A DNA stretch of 64,000 nt from Leptoclinus maculatus (lineage: Eukaryota; Chordata; Actinopteri; Perciformes; Stichaeidae): contig JAVDOI010000045.1 of the NCBI GenBank assembly GCA_032191485.1, positions 793,393-857,392 on the forward strand. The letters are read 5' to 3'. A model generated the notes under the pieces. The model was not told the DNA's origin and made no database searches. It was given only the letters and a program-made list of their open reading frames with translations. The translations under genes were made by a program, and so were the position numbers. Position 1 is the stretch's first letter. Each line of letters opens with the position of its first letter. Below are positions 47,217 to 59,727 of the stretch, one piece after another.

Positions 47217-50200
47217 TATGTTCTTTTAAGGTGGGGTGGCCACGCCCTAAATTAGTAATGTCCTATTCACACTGCCTATTCTTACAGTGTTTACAAACCT
47301 GTTGAGGGACATTCTTTTCAGATATGACGTTGGATTTTTTTATTTTTAGCGATGATATTTATGATGTAAATGTTTGTTTTCCCGACAGGACTTCACCAAC
47401 CTTTGTCGTCATTGTGCAGCTATGTCTTGTTTTTTTTCTTTCTTATGTTAGTACGTGTGGTAGTACCACACCTTCAGGAGAGAATGTAGTAACTCTAATG
47501 AGAATGAGCAGACATTTTAAAGTGGTGTTCACTTTGGTGTCTTTGGTCTGAAATACACCAGAATTAAATAAATCTTACACGGCATCAGGTCTATTGAGGG
47601 TCGTGCAGAGAGGCCGGTATTCATTCTTCTAAATGTTATCCTCTTACTTTTGTTATGTTATTCCTTTCACTCCACAAACTACAGTCTACAGGTCTGGATG
47701 AAGCCGCACTAAATTCACTCTTACAGAGAGAACTCAGACTGTTGTCACTGATTTTACTCAGTCAAGCCAGTTTACCATCAGAAATGGGTTGACACAGGTC
47801 TAACGTTGGATCATTGATGTCTACAATATACATAAATAACAACATTCTTCCTACTTCCTACTCACAGTACTTTTGCAGAGTCATACAAATATTTATTAAT
47901 TTGCCTTGAATCATATTCAACATTTGACTCAAAAATGATAACAAAATCAAACTAGGCTTCTTGGATAGTTAAAGATGTCTGTTCTTCCAACTGTAAAACT
48001 ATTGAGCGGTGAACCTTCATGTCTGTCCTCGATACCTCTTGCTGATTGTTGTGCCAATTTGTGCTGCTTCTAGCCAGCCTTCAGTCCTTAGACTACATGT
48101 TCCCCTTGTTATATTTTACATTTAGTTCATGTTCGAAATATTGTTAAATTGCACCAAGCTTAATAAATTCTAACATTACATATTTCACTTCCACTCAGAG
48201 CCATACAAATGAAACACTGCCCCTGACCAGGTTTATCCATTCAAGGTGGATCACAACACACCCTGGCCTAAACAAGTATCTATGTTTGTATTTGTCTCTT
48301 CACTGTTCTCAGTCTGTAAACAGGGGCATGGATCAAAAGGTCCAGGGACATTTCTCTTTCCCAGTCCATCTCCGATCATGGTTAAAGTGAACGCAATGTC
48401 AGATCATTTTTCCCTAACTTTAGCAAAGCACTATTTAAAAATCGTATTCATGCTTTAGTTGCCAAAAATAATGTATTCTACAGGAATTTCATTATTATCT
48501 TAATGAAAAATGTAATACTGTTGCCATTACATTGTGCTTAAAAACGTATTCGTTGCTGCAAATTAGTAGAATTTAAACATAATAAAATAATAAACACAAC
48601 AAATGGATCACCAACAGAGCGGCACCAGCACAGGTTACACAAATGCCACAGAGCCGAGTCATTCAAGGAGAGGCAGCAGTGACTCTGAACACGGGGAATC
48701 ACTGACGTCACACTGGAGTCACTGGCTAAGCCGTCGTCATGCTGAGAGCCGTTAAGAGGCAACAGAAATGTCTATTATCTGTGTGTGAAGAAGCAGACAG
48801 ATAATTACACACCTTTACACACCCAGCGTCAACAAATGTTCTTCAGTCCTGATTGGTTGCACAGATTGTGTCTGTTTATAGCTTTAGGGAGGTGAAGGTG
48901 TTGACTCATCACTACCTTTGATAGAAATATGCAGATTATACCATCAGGCTAAATGCTGCACAACTTCTTCTTGTTTGTCCTCTCTACCAGCCGGCAAACA
49001 AAATGGAGTCTCCAATGATGCACCAAACATGAAATCCCCTGAACTCAAGGTCCATCTGGATATCTTTTACCCCCAAAAACAGATGTTCTGCAGGAATGTG
49101 TAAGCATTCATAAAAACCCACAAATTCAGATTTTATAAATTTCTGTGCACATTTTTCAGGACAAAAATCCGTGCTTTGTGTAAAAACGTTTTTGAAACCG
49201 GCGGTGGATTTAAACACATAAACATGGGTGTGCAACTTCAATAATTATAGTCATCTTTGAGAAGGTCATTCTAATTATAGCATCAATATAATCATCCTTT
49301 AACTAATACCTTTAAAAAGAATAGAATGTGACTAATTGGATGTGATTCAATAGTCAATAATTGGTCAATTGGTCATGTTCTCAACATGGTTTTCCATCGT
49401 TTGATCTTCGACCGGAGCTCTTTTAATCACCTCAGCTCGTCGTGTTGAAGTTTAATCCCAGAACTGGACATTACAGAACACACAGGTTGATCAACGGAAT
49501 TAAAAAGGGGCGTAAAAATAAACTGAGTCATTCCAGTGCTCTGAAGCCGAGTAAAGGTCACAAGCTTGTTTTGATGTACCGATCTACAGACCACTGTCGG
49601 TTCTTCCTGTTACTGTGTTTCAAAGAACAAAAGATCTCCTCAGCTGTAAAGACAGCACAAGTTCACAGTGTGAACAGATTTACCGACGTGATCTCATCAT
49701 TACTGAACTAGAAGGACCTCCACAGGGGCTGCTCACTTCTTTAGAGTATTTTAATAGTGGAGATGTGAAACAGTCAGCTACGGGAAATGAACGAGGAAAT
49801 CACGCAACGGTCTGTAGCTGCTGGATCTTATTACAGTTGCACACCCATGTTTATGTGTTTGCTTTAAGTTTCTTTTGTCTGTTGCCGCTGATGTATAAGT
49901 ATAGTCATCTTTGAGCAGGTCATTCTAATTATAGCATCAATATAATCATCCTTAAACTGATACATTTAAAAAATAAAAGAATGTGATTAATTAGATGTGA
50001 TTCAATGGTCAATAATTGGTCAATTAGCATACTTCCCAGCATGCCTTTTAATTGGGTAAACCCCTTCTGTCCTTCCTTCAGTTCATTTAGTCTTAATGAA
50101 TGTGTTACATGTTGCAGTGAGATGACTCAGCGTCTCTTCTTGGGTCAAAATAAAAACACTATCCAACTCCAACTCAACCTTTGGGCACTTAACGTAACAC

Positions 50201-51314
50201 CCTAACCTGAATAGTAAATTACAATAGGATCAATATTCCACACCATTCATTTGATGTACATTAATGTACAAACCACAGAGAATATCATCACTGCTCGTGA
50301 GATGATTTATTTTCTATTTTCTTTTCTATGTTTTTCAAATTTTCATTTTAGATGCTATTGATTTTTCTATGATGCATTATTATTATTATTACTATTTCTA
50401 TTTTCAGTAGTGTGTGTGGTCCTTTACCAGACTAAAGACTTAGCAAAACAACCTTTTTCAAAGTTACAAGGTGATTTTATTGTCATTGTACAACATGGTA
50501 GAACAATTACATGCAGATTGCAATTCTATTTTGCTACATAACAAAACACAAAACTATAAAAAATACTATATTTTATATGGAGGATGAGTTAAAGAGTCTA
50601 ACAGTCAGAGGAAAGAAGCTGTTTTGATGTCTACTGGTTCGACAGTTGATACTTCTGTATCTCTTTCTAGATGGCAGCAGAATGAACAGCTTGTGTCTGG
50701 TGGGTTGTGTCTTTTAATATCCCCTCATAGCTCTTTGCAGGCACCTCGTGTCACCAATATCACTGATGCTCAGTAGATGGTACCAATGATGTTCTGGGCG
50801 GTTTTAATCGATAATGATATATTTAATATTTATTCAATAGTAGAATTTCATGACTGTTCTTTTTGACATCAGTCAGTTTTTATATGTTGAATCTAAAATT
50901 GCCCTGTGGAATGATGTTGTTCCGTCTCTTTGAATTAAGAGGATGTTTAAGAAAAAGTTTGTATGGTTAAATGAAATAGAATATACTAAAATACTTGTAA
51001 TAGAGTTTGATTACATTTTGGGAGAAAAAAAAAATCACAAAACCAAAAAAGTGCTTCAAGAACATAAAACACATTATGAACCAACATGAACACTAACCAA
51101 GTGGAATTTTAATTAAAATGAAAACTGTATTTAAAAATATACAGCAATGCCTTTATTTACATGTATAAGTAACTGACTGATACAGAACACTGTTATCTAC
51201 ATAAAAACACATATTTACCTCTTAAAATGGACTTTTCTCTTTTATTATAAGAAAGCTTTTTTTGGACGTACATGTTTTCTTCAGCAACACCATCCACCTC
51301 TCAACTGACTCTCA
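47217..51314. other. Non-coding flank of unit B
   Basis: This corresponds to unit A 24193-30674 minus the two deletions. Differences are scattered substitutions and small indels. No gene is supported. Confidence 0.4.
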
Positions 51315-52022
51315 GGCCAAATCCCAATGTCCCCCCTTACGGACTCACGGACTTTGAGGCGCGCTCCCGCGAAGTCCGTGAGGGTTGAGGGATGTCCCAC
51401 TGTCAAATCATCGAGTGTTTGAGGGCTCTCTCGCAGACATGTTGAGCCCTTTATGAACCCTTTCCGTAAGTCAGCATGGTATGCTGACTTAGCCTAAGGG
51501 AATTACCCACAAATCATTGCAATGTGACGTTAAACACAGGGTAACCAGTGGACGCACGGAGACGTAAAAAAAAAGGTAAACAAAGTGGACAGCTCACGTG
51601 TGTTCAGCCTGTCATAATACATTTACTCAGAAACATTAAGGGTTAAAGATGGAACAAAAAATAAACATGAAATCAGAAGATATTTATTTATTTATTCGTC
51701 AAATATTTGATTTTGTCATTGAAGCTGTTTTGACAAAAACGAGTAAATAGATTATATGAAATTACCTCATCTTGTGAGGAAAGAGCCTGGAAGACGTTCA
51801 AATCAGGGAGTACAAAGTATAAAATAAATTCCTACAATTATACATCATATTTTTTGTCGTTTTCATGGTAACGTGATATGTTGCAGCAAAGTGTTGTCCC
51901 ATTCCTATTTACACCATTTCAAGCCCTCACAGTCTCTCACACTCAACCACTCACCAGGTGACGTCAGTAAGTCCTTGAGGGTTCAGGGTTTGAGGGTTTA
52001 GGGGGGACATTGGGATTTGGCC
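51315..52022. mobile_element. Harbinger-like non-autonomous DNA transposon
   Basis: The 708-bp element has terminal inverted repeats GGCCAAATCCCAATGTCCCC and its reverse complement, flanked by TCA on both sides (51312-51314 and 52023-52025). The 3-bp duplication fits PIF/Harbinger. Unit A has the empty site at about 30670-30675 with a single TCA, so insertion followed the duplication. There is no transposase frame. Subterminal sequence repeats motifs such as CCCTCACGG/CTCACGGAC. Confidence 0.85.
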
Positions 52023-53311
52023 TCAGATGTATTGTCTGCTCACCTGTGGACCTACCGTTCTACACTTACTGTACAGAGTGACATCTAGTGGCAGCTGCAT
52101 GGAGCTACAAGAACATCAGTGTACTGGCCTCCATTTCAGAGTATATTTCAGTTTAATATACTGCATGAATACACGTATACATGTATGGCCAAATGTATTT
52201 TTGTGTACTTTTGATATGGATCTCCAATGATGTTTTAGACAGCCATGTTTTCCAAGTTTGTTTCATCAGTTTGTGACCTTCCTGTTTCAACATGACAAAG
52301 TCAGCTCACAAACATCAATGCTGTTCCCAGTTTGATGTGGAGGAACTTCAGTGTCTTGCACCTCATTGGGATGAACTGGAACTGGACTGTGAGCCCCCCC
52401 ACCGGCCTTCGCCTACAACATTGTACTCAAAGAGACACGTACCAACCAAGAAGAAACTCAAAACAACCACAAAGATACATAAAACGACTACAAAGAGACT
52501 CAAAACAGCTACAAAGACACACAACTACAAAGATACAAACAATTTTTTTTAAATTTAAAAAGGGGGCAAAATATCCTCAAAGACATAAAATGAATAGGAA
52601 ATTCATAATGATCACAAAGAGACAAACAACTACAAAGAGACACAGAACAACAACATAAAGTCTGTGTGTCTTGTTCCTATATAAGAGAGGTGATGTGACC
52701 TTTTGCATGTCTGTGCCATTGTCTCATTATCAGCCCACCTCCTCACCTGTTACCACTTCACCTATCAGCCCAGTAGAACATATATACCAGTTCATATGCA
52801 CTGGAACTCTGCCAGTTCATAAAGGTCGCAACGTTGCTTTCTAGCATTTAGGTTCAATCCTTCATTTCCTGAGTCGTGACAGATACAAACAAAATGGAAA
52901 AAAACACAAAATATATATAAAAGACATTGAAAGATAGTCCAGTAAAAACAACAAAAAGAAACTTTACAAGAAACCTTTTGACAAAGTAAAAACTTTGTGT
53001 TTGAAGGTAAGTTGCAAAGTTGCAAAGATGACGAAAGACAAAGCTTGAAAAAAGCCAGTTCAGTCCTGATGGTCCAGGAGTTTAACACGCAGACGATGTA
53101 ATATCTCAGAGTCAAGTCAAATATCTTTGTTTCATGTCATCCACCTCCTTTTTCCTTCATGCTCCTCTGTTAATGAAGATTAAAAATGTCCAAAAATTCC
53201 TGTAATAAAATCTTAAAATCCATTTGAAAGCTCGCAGGCAATCAGTGACGTCCAGGAAGAATTGGAGTAAAACAGTCACACCTGTATCGTGTCACCTGTT
53301 GAACAAGTGGT

Positions 53312-53326
53312 CACCAGGTGGCGCTG
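53312..53326 (+). promoter_or_regulatory. CTCF-like motif in unit B
   Basis: This is identical to the motif at 31956-31970 of unit A (CACCAGGTGGCGCTG). Binding is inferred only. Confidence 0.4.
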
Positions 53327-54221
53327 TAGGAGAACGAGACACATCAAGAACATAAAGTCTCCAAACATCTGCTCATCCCGAAGAAGTAACATTACAAAAA
53401 TGGAGTCAGTTTGCTGATTACAGCTGTGACAACGTGCAAGTGTGAGAGAATATATTGAATGAAATCTATGAGATCATGTAGTCAAATGTATCTATGTGTG
53501 GTCACAAAAGGCATTTTGGTTTTCATATGATCAGATCTAAGAGAAGCTTTTCACAAATTGAACTAATATTTTCTTAATTAATGAGGCTCCAATGACAGGT
53601 TCTCACTTGATGAATCACCTGTCAAAAGAAACATTTAAAAAGCACAAAAACATAAGAAACATTCATATGAATCAAAAATGAAGTGAAGTTTCAAATAAAT
53701 ACAAAGATATTTAATAAGAGACACGTCAGGCAAAAACATTGCTTCGTCATGCGCTGGTCAATTTAGGAAAAAAACATCCAGAATACACATTTATGTGTTT
53801 TTATTTTTTGTTTACGTCTATTTCTCCTAAATTCAACAAGTTACCATTAGATAATTGCCTCATTTGCATATTCAAACACAACATTTCAGTAAACTTGTAA
53901 TACAAATAATAACTGTCTTAATGTGAGTGATGAAGTGGTGAAGCTTCATGGTGATATCTCTGAGTTCATGTTTTGACCCTCTTCACCTGTAGAGTCTCTA
54001 AATGTCTGTAATTGAACTAAACGTCTCTTTAAAGGACGTTTTCTCTCAATGAGTTTGTTCTCAGACTCTGATCCATAAATCTCCTCTTCAGCAGCTCTTA
54101 CATACACCAAACGTTACACGTTCATTCCTCTCTATGTTCTGAAGGTTAACACAGAGGGGTTTGTTCACACGTCATTCAGAGACTCATTTATACATTTAAT
54201 AATAAAAACATGGAGGAAATG

Positions 54222-55710
54222 TTGAGCTTAGATCTGTATTTTGTTAAGCCGATCTCACAGAGGTAGGATGTGGTGAAGGGAAGCGCACTAAACTACACAT
54301 GTGAGTCGCCAAGGATCTTGGCCGTCGCGCATGCGCAAGCGTAACCTGTTACCGGCGTAACGTAAACATTTACACGAAAGTACAGGCATTTCACCATGTA
54401 TTTATTAATGACTTAGTTTCATTTCCGTGTACTTTGTACTTTTGTAATATGTGAAGTTCTCAATAAAGTTCTTGAAATAAAACCTGTAATACCACTGCGC
54501 CCCACTAGAGGGGCTCATTGCGCATGTCCCACACAGTTCCCCTCTCATTTCTCTGGTCTCATGTGACCCTTGTGACTTCTGAGGTCTAACCTGAGCCGTC
54601 TCTTCTCTCAGGTTTGACTCTTTTTATTTCCTTTACTGAAACAAGGAGACAGAGGAGAAGGCCTAAAGGGAGTGTTTTCTGTCGAGAGCCCCCCCCCCCC
54701 CCCCCTACCTGCAAAGGGGAGTTATTGGCGCTGGTGACAGGAAATGACCAGATGAGAGCATGCACTATGGGATAGTCAGTGCGTGGGAGATGAAGAGAAG
54801 CACAACATAGCCCCCCTCACTCCGTCACATCACATCTAAAGTCCAATGAAGTGCTCCGACACATTCAAACTACGTCCATTAAAAACAGACAGGGACAAGA
54901 CCCAGACTGCTCCATTTCATCTCAGATGATCAACTCAATTGACACACACACACATTTAAATCACAACATTTTGACACACCTGCTATTTTAATTTAGGACT
55001 ATAATTTTGGAAAAATGTGCAACAAACATAATCCGATTCAGAAATTAAATAATCTTCACATCTATAGAAATCTGGGTCCTCCCTGAATGGGGATCATTAT
55101 TTTCTAAAGCAGATACGTGTGTACCAGGCTTCCTGTCTGCTACCTTGTGCAGCCTGTCCACATGCCTCACCCTCAAGCCTCACAACAGACCTCTGTGTCA
55201 GAGTCCTGCACTGGGTTCACCTGTACAACAGCTCTCACTGTTGAGATTAGCTTTGCATTTAAAGGAACACAGTATAACATTTAGGGGGATCTATTGGCAG
55301 AAATGGAATATGATATTGATACGTAGGTTTTCTTTAATGTTTTAACACTTGAAAATAAGACTAGTTGTGTGTTCACCCCCTTAGAATGAGCACATAATCT
55401 TATTGTTTTTATTTCTGCACAATCTGCAACTTCACCGTTAAAAGATTGTATTCAAATCAATGCATTTAGTTTTCTTAGAGCTTAAACAACTACGTGTGAC
55501 CCTTTTGATTGTATTTTACTACTCATAATTAAACAGCTGTCTGATTATACTGGTGTATGAATGTTGGGCTGATGAACTGCTCATCACACCTCATCATGTG
55601 TCGTCACCGTAACACACAACTTCCATTCATTGACTCTGTTACTAACAGCTGTGCTTGTGGACCAGCACTCAATAAAGGGGGCAGGGTGAGCTGAGTCACC
55701 TCCAGCCCCC
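54222..55710. other. Intergenic region with an NRF1-like site
   Basis: GCGCATGCGCAAGC at 54327-54340 is a close match to the NRF1 palindrome, in a small CpG-containing patch (54290-54370). AATAAA-type hexamers follow at about 54460-54480. A poly-C run lies at 54689-54705. No coding exon is supported, so any gene start here is unproven. Confidence 0.35.
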
Positions 55711-55749
55711 AACACACACACACACACACGCACACACACATACACACAC

Positions 55750-55782
<33 letters not shown>

Positions 55783-55852
55783 CATACACACACACACACG
55801 CACACACACATACACACACACACACATACACACACACACACGCACACGCACA

Positions 55853-55930
<78 letters not shown>

Positions 55931-55957
55931 CACACACACACACACACACACACATAA

Positions 55958-55992
<35 letters not shown>

Positions 55993-56001
55993 CACACACA
56001 C
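55711..56001. repeat. Long (CA)n microsatellite with GCAC/TACA variants
   Basis: About 290 bp of CA repeat has interspersed CG and TA substitutions in its first half and a purer second half. Cys-Val open frames on the minus strand are shadows. Confidence 0.95.
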
Positions 56002-56148
56002 TCATGTTATGATGACTTTTGGGGACATTATATTGACTAACATTAATTTCCTGAAACTGTAATATTTAGGTAATGGTGATGTGCAATTGTCTCCACATTG
56101 TACCCAAAAAGGGGAATCCCCAAAAATCAGATCTGTAATCAGATTTAT

Positions 56149-56150
<2 letters not shown>

Positions 56151-56182
<32 letters not shown>
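56151..56182. repeat. 32-bp poly-C run followed by CA repeat
   Basis: Thirty-two consecutive C residues precede a short ACACAC run. Such runs are prone to length and sequencing error, so the exact number is uncertain. Confidence 0.9.
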
Positions 56183-56198
<16 letters not shown>

Positions 56199-56295
56199 CC
56201 TTTTTCCTCTCTGCACTATACCCACTGTTGCTTTCCCCAGACCCGGTAACTCCATTAATTATTCAGAATTAGAAGACAGGCAGTGTACAAACTAA

Positions 56296-56298
<3 letters not shown>

Positions 56299-56361
<63 letters not shown>
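56299..56361. repeat. (CA)n microsatellite
   Basis: About 31 uninterrupted CA units. Confidence 0.95.
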
Positions 56362-56362
<1 letters not shown>

Positions 56363-56930
56363 CAGGGCTTTCTCTTTAGTGTAGCTGACTCACACAGTCA
56401 GCCCACGTGGGCCTGTCAGGAGAGAGATTGATGTTATTAAATCAATAACTAGGTATGCTCAGCCCCAAGTACCAGGCCCACTTCTAATCCATGAAACATC
56501 ATTTTACCTCATCATGAATAGTTCCCACATGTGTCAGGTGAAGCACTGTAAGTATTCTCCGTCAGCCATTCCTACTGGAGGGCCTTCAAACAGCAACACA
56601 TGCTAATCAACTGGGATAGTGGAGAACATCTCAATACTATGGCTTCAGTCCATCAATTCATTTCTCATGCTGATTGAGAACAAGCCTTCATCAGAGGACA
56701 ACAAGAATGGTGTCCTCCTCCTTTGGTAGAGGAAGTTATATTAGTCACTGACTTTAGTTTTTACACGGGGCATGAGCAGCGGTCTCCTGGATGAAAGTCC
56801 TGTGTTTGTTTGGTCCATAAATTACCTTTGGACACCACCCCTTATGAATTTGTCACTTGACTTCCTCCTTTGCTCCTGTCGTAATCACAGGTTGTCTTCT
56901 TGTACTCGTATCAGTGATCATCCATGGGAA
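56362..56930. other. Intergenic, no gene seen
   Basis: Unremarkable non-repetitive sequence with no supported exon. Confidence 0.35.
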
Positions 56931-57240
56931 TAGATGATAATGGCCTTCTGAACATAATAGTAGGTGTAGCAGGCCCGTCTTACCCATTCCAAAGTCCATT
57001 CAATCAGCTGATAACATCCAAAGCGGGTGGCAAAACAAAGGAGCTGGTTTTCCACTCTGGGAGGAAGCAGTAGAGGAACACATCTCTGAGAGTGGACGGA
57101 ACACTTGTGGAGAGGATAAGCACCTTCAGGTTCTTGGGAGTCCACATCACTAAGAACCTGACATGGCCCACAGACATCATGGCAAGAACCGTCACTACTT
57201 CAGACAGCATAATAAGGGTCCTGGACACCTTGTACTCTGG
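56931..57240 (+). mobile_element. Degenerate L2-like LINE reverse transcriptase fragment
   Basis: A conceptual reading includes GGKTKELVFHSGRKQ and, after a shift, VDGTLVERISTFRFLGVHIT and KNLTWPTDIMARTV. The FRFLGVHI-x-x-x-LTW signature is typical of the C-terminal RT region of L2/Maui-like elements in fish. Frameshifts and truncation at both ends show it is dead. Confidence 0.7.
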
Positions 57241-57599
57241 TAGGTAGAAGGTGGTTTGTGGAAAGCCTTATAGCCCTCCTTGAGTCTGTTAATCAGGGGG
57301 CTTTCCTGTGAACAAACACATGAGGATTCAACACTGACTCTTTTAGCAAAGGTTCCATGAACTGGCCAGTGTTTCAATATAATTTGTCCAATTTGACTTT
57401 ATTTCTGCAACATTGTTGTATTCCCAGCCAAACCTCCCGGTCATGTTGGTTTGTTCAGCGTTTTTCAAAGGACTGTTTCTTCCTGCTCCAAACAAATGCC
57501 AAAGTAGTAAATGGTGATTACTGTCGTTGTCCATTTTATGATGTGATGTCACATCTCCTTGATCAATCACGATCTACAGCACTGCTTGCAATCCCTGAG

Positions 57600-58824
57600 C
57601 AGTGGTGGGCCGTCAGGGCCAGCAGGGCCTTCTCTGCTGGCCTAAACAGAATCACAAAGTTATAGCTATTTTATAATTTAATATTTTTTCTTAAATACAC
57701 TACATGTGTTGTAATTTATAAAAATATTTTTCCCATTATCTTATTTTCTCATTGCACAGCTACTGTCTTCCTCAGTTGCTCTGCTTCCAGTGCAGCTTGT
57801 TTTAAGTAGAGCTTTTATCCAATCAGATTCCACCTCTGTGTCTCTAGGTAAGAAGAGAGGCCCGAGGCCTGCAGACTCACAAGTGAATCCATGTGCAGTT
57901 TAAGTGAATGGGGACGATATTGTTGATTGTCATAGTGTTCAACCAATCAGATCTTTAGTTTGACATGTTGGGCGTATTCTTTGACGTGTCAGAGCCTGCT
58001 AGCTGGCCTAGTCATACGTGATTGGTCAGTGGGCTAGCCTGACATGTTGGGCGGTGACAATCCCAACATCTGCTGCCTCTGTCGAGCGGACATTTTCAGC
58101 CCTCAAACGCATTAAAACGTATTCAAGAAATACAACGGGGGAGGCTCCACTGTCTTCACTGGCGTCCATGAATCGAGAAGGACTTCTTACTGGAACTAAA
58201 ACGCACGGATGTGCTGAACAACCGTGAGATTAAACTCTTTATTAACAAAGAAAGGAGGATGGACTTTGTCTTTAAATAGTGAACAGCAGCTCTGGTAAGT
58301 TAAATGCGTTTGTTTTTACATCTGCAGTAGCTTTAATATGCTTGTTTATATATTATTGTTTTAATGAAGATGGATTTTTGTTTGGTTTAATATGTGATAG
58401 GAACCATTGTTACGTCCTATGTTGCTCTGGGGACATATTTAGCCGGTGCCAGTGTTGCCAACTTGGCGACTTTCTCGCTAAATCTGGTGACTTTCCAAAC
58501 CCTCATGGAGACTTTTTTTGTCAAAAGCTACTAGCGACACATCTAGAGACTTGTTCTGGTGTTGTTGGAGAGTTTTGTGGAGACTCTGACGTTAAAGCTC
58601 GTACGTTCTACACTGTTGTGAACGAGCAGGGGGAGCTGCCGTGAGCCCCTCCGCCGCCCCAAAGCACATACAGCCGCCTCACGCTGCAGTCAGAGCAGAG
58701 AGGAGACGCACTCTATCTACAGGTGTTGGCTATATTTTGACACGAAACAAATAATAACCGTAGCTGTGTTTCAGCTGCAGGACAGCAGTGAAGGCCCAGG
58801 TATACAATGCACGGCCCGCCACTG
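57600..58824. mobile_element. hAT transposon remnant with perfect 8-bp target duplication
   Basis: Termini CAGTGGTGGGCCGTC and, inverted, CAGTGGCGGGCCGTGC are near-identical terminal inverted repeats. TCCCTGAG flanks both sides exactly (57592-57599 and 58825-58832), the 8-bp duplication expected of hAT. The 1225-bp element retains on + (about 58048-58227) AVTIPTSAASVERTFSALKR and IKTYSRNTTGEAPLSSLASM, the hAT C-terminal dimerisation region. It lacks the rest of the transposase and is a deletion derivative. Confidence 0.9.
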
Positions 58825-58832
58825 TCCCTGAG

Positions 58833-59595
58833 AGTACCTAAAACGTGGATTTAGTATTCTCCTGAGCAGTTTCAGGAACTTAAGCTCTATGTGGGCAGAC
58901 AACAGTGGACACAAAAGCAGAAGCCTTGAATTGTTATGTTTTGTTCCTGCAGAGAAAAGGGCTTGTAATTGTCTTAAAAAGAAGGATTGAAATGATGAAA
59001 TGAAACAGTTGCTTTTTGTTAGTTGTGGGCAGACAGATCTTTGTCTGCAGTAGCTGAGGCTTGTCTGGCCTCTAATGGAGAAGTCAGAACTAACAATGCA
59101 ACAGTGACCCAGCCTGGCCTCCCACAGACTGCAATGCTAAATATGCAGCTCTGCAGGGGGCTTTCAGGGTCGAGTCAGACTCTGCCACACTGAAGGCAAA
59201 CAAGACAGAGGGGGTCAAATGTCACACTACAGCTGGAGAGTCAGAAACGCAAACAAGGCAAAGCCGAGATGCTGAAAGGCATTCCTCCGTCTGCTCTCAG
59301 CACCAAACAGGCCCTGACCCCGAGGCTGTACAACTAATCCAAATGAATATCAATAAGTTAGACTAGTTGGACCAACTGTACCAGCTACAACATCAAAATA
59401 CTGCTTACAGGTTAGCACATCAATCATTTAGCACGCCAGACTTGTCAACCACCGCTGCTTGGTCAGTGGCCCTACCCTTCAAACTACGGCGCTCTAAGTA
59501 CACCTCTAGTTTTAAAGTTCTTGGTTGGTGTCACGGGGTCAGCATGTGTTGTTTTTTTGTGTTTATTACTGGAGCGAATTAGACAATGCAGGACT
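58833..59595. other. Intergenic, no gene seen
   Basis: The part at about 59360-59470 resembles non-LTR retrotransposon coding sequence weakly but shows no clear motif. No exon is supported. Confidence 0.3.
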
Positions 59596-59727
59596 GTACT
59601 ACTGTTTTTGTTTTGTTTTGTTTGTCATGTGTTTTCTTGTGTTCAAAATTGGCATTTCGTTGTGCATCCCTATATTGCATAATGACAATAAATGATCCTT
59701 GATTCCTTGATTCCTTGAATCCTTAAA
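59596..59727 (+). mobile_element. LINE 3' end with TTGATTCC-type tail
   Basis: GGCATTTCGTTGTGCATCCC and ATAATGACAATAAATGATCC followed by GATTCCTT repeats form a typical non-LTR retrotransposon 3' tail. The coding part is not recognisable upstream. Confidence 0.55.

Larger units (their letters stand above)
38833..54221. repeat. Segmental duplication, unit B
   Basis: This is a direct-orientation copy of 12838-32863, starting in (TA)n and ending at GAGGAAATG. It lacks 679 bp (unit A 25716-26394, junction at 48715/48716) and 1670 bp (unit A 26448-28117, junction near 48769). It has a shorter repeat exon in gene C and carries a private 708-bp transposon. Flank identity is very high, so the duplication is recent. 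Confidence 0.9.

Noticed and set aside
55584..56005. Cys-Val repeat frames
   Set aside because: Translation of a CA microsatellite.
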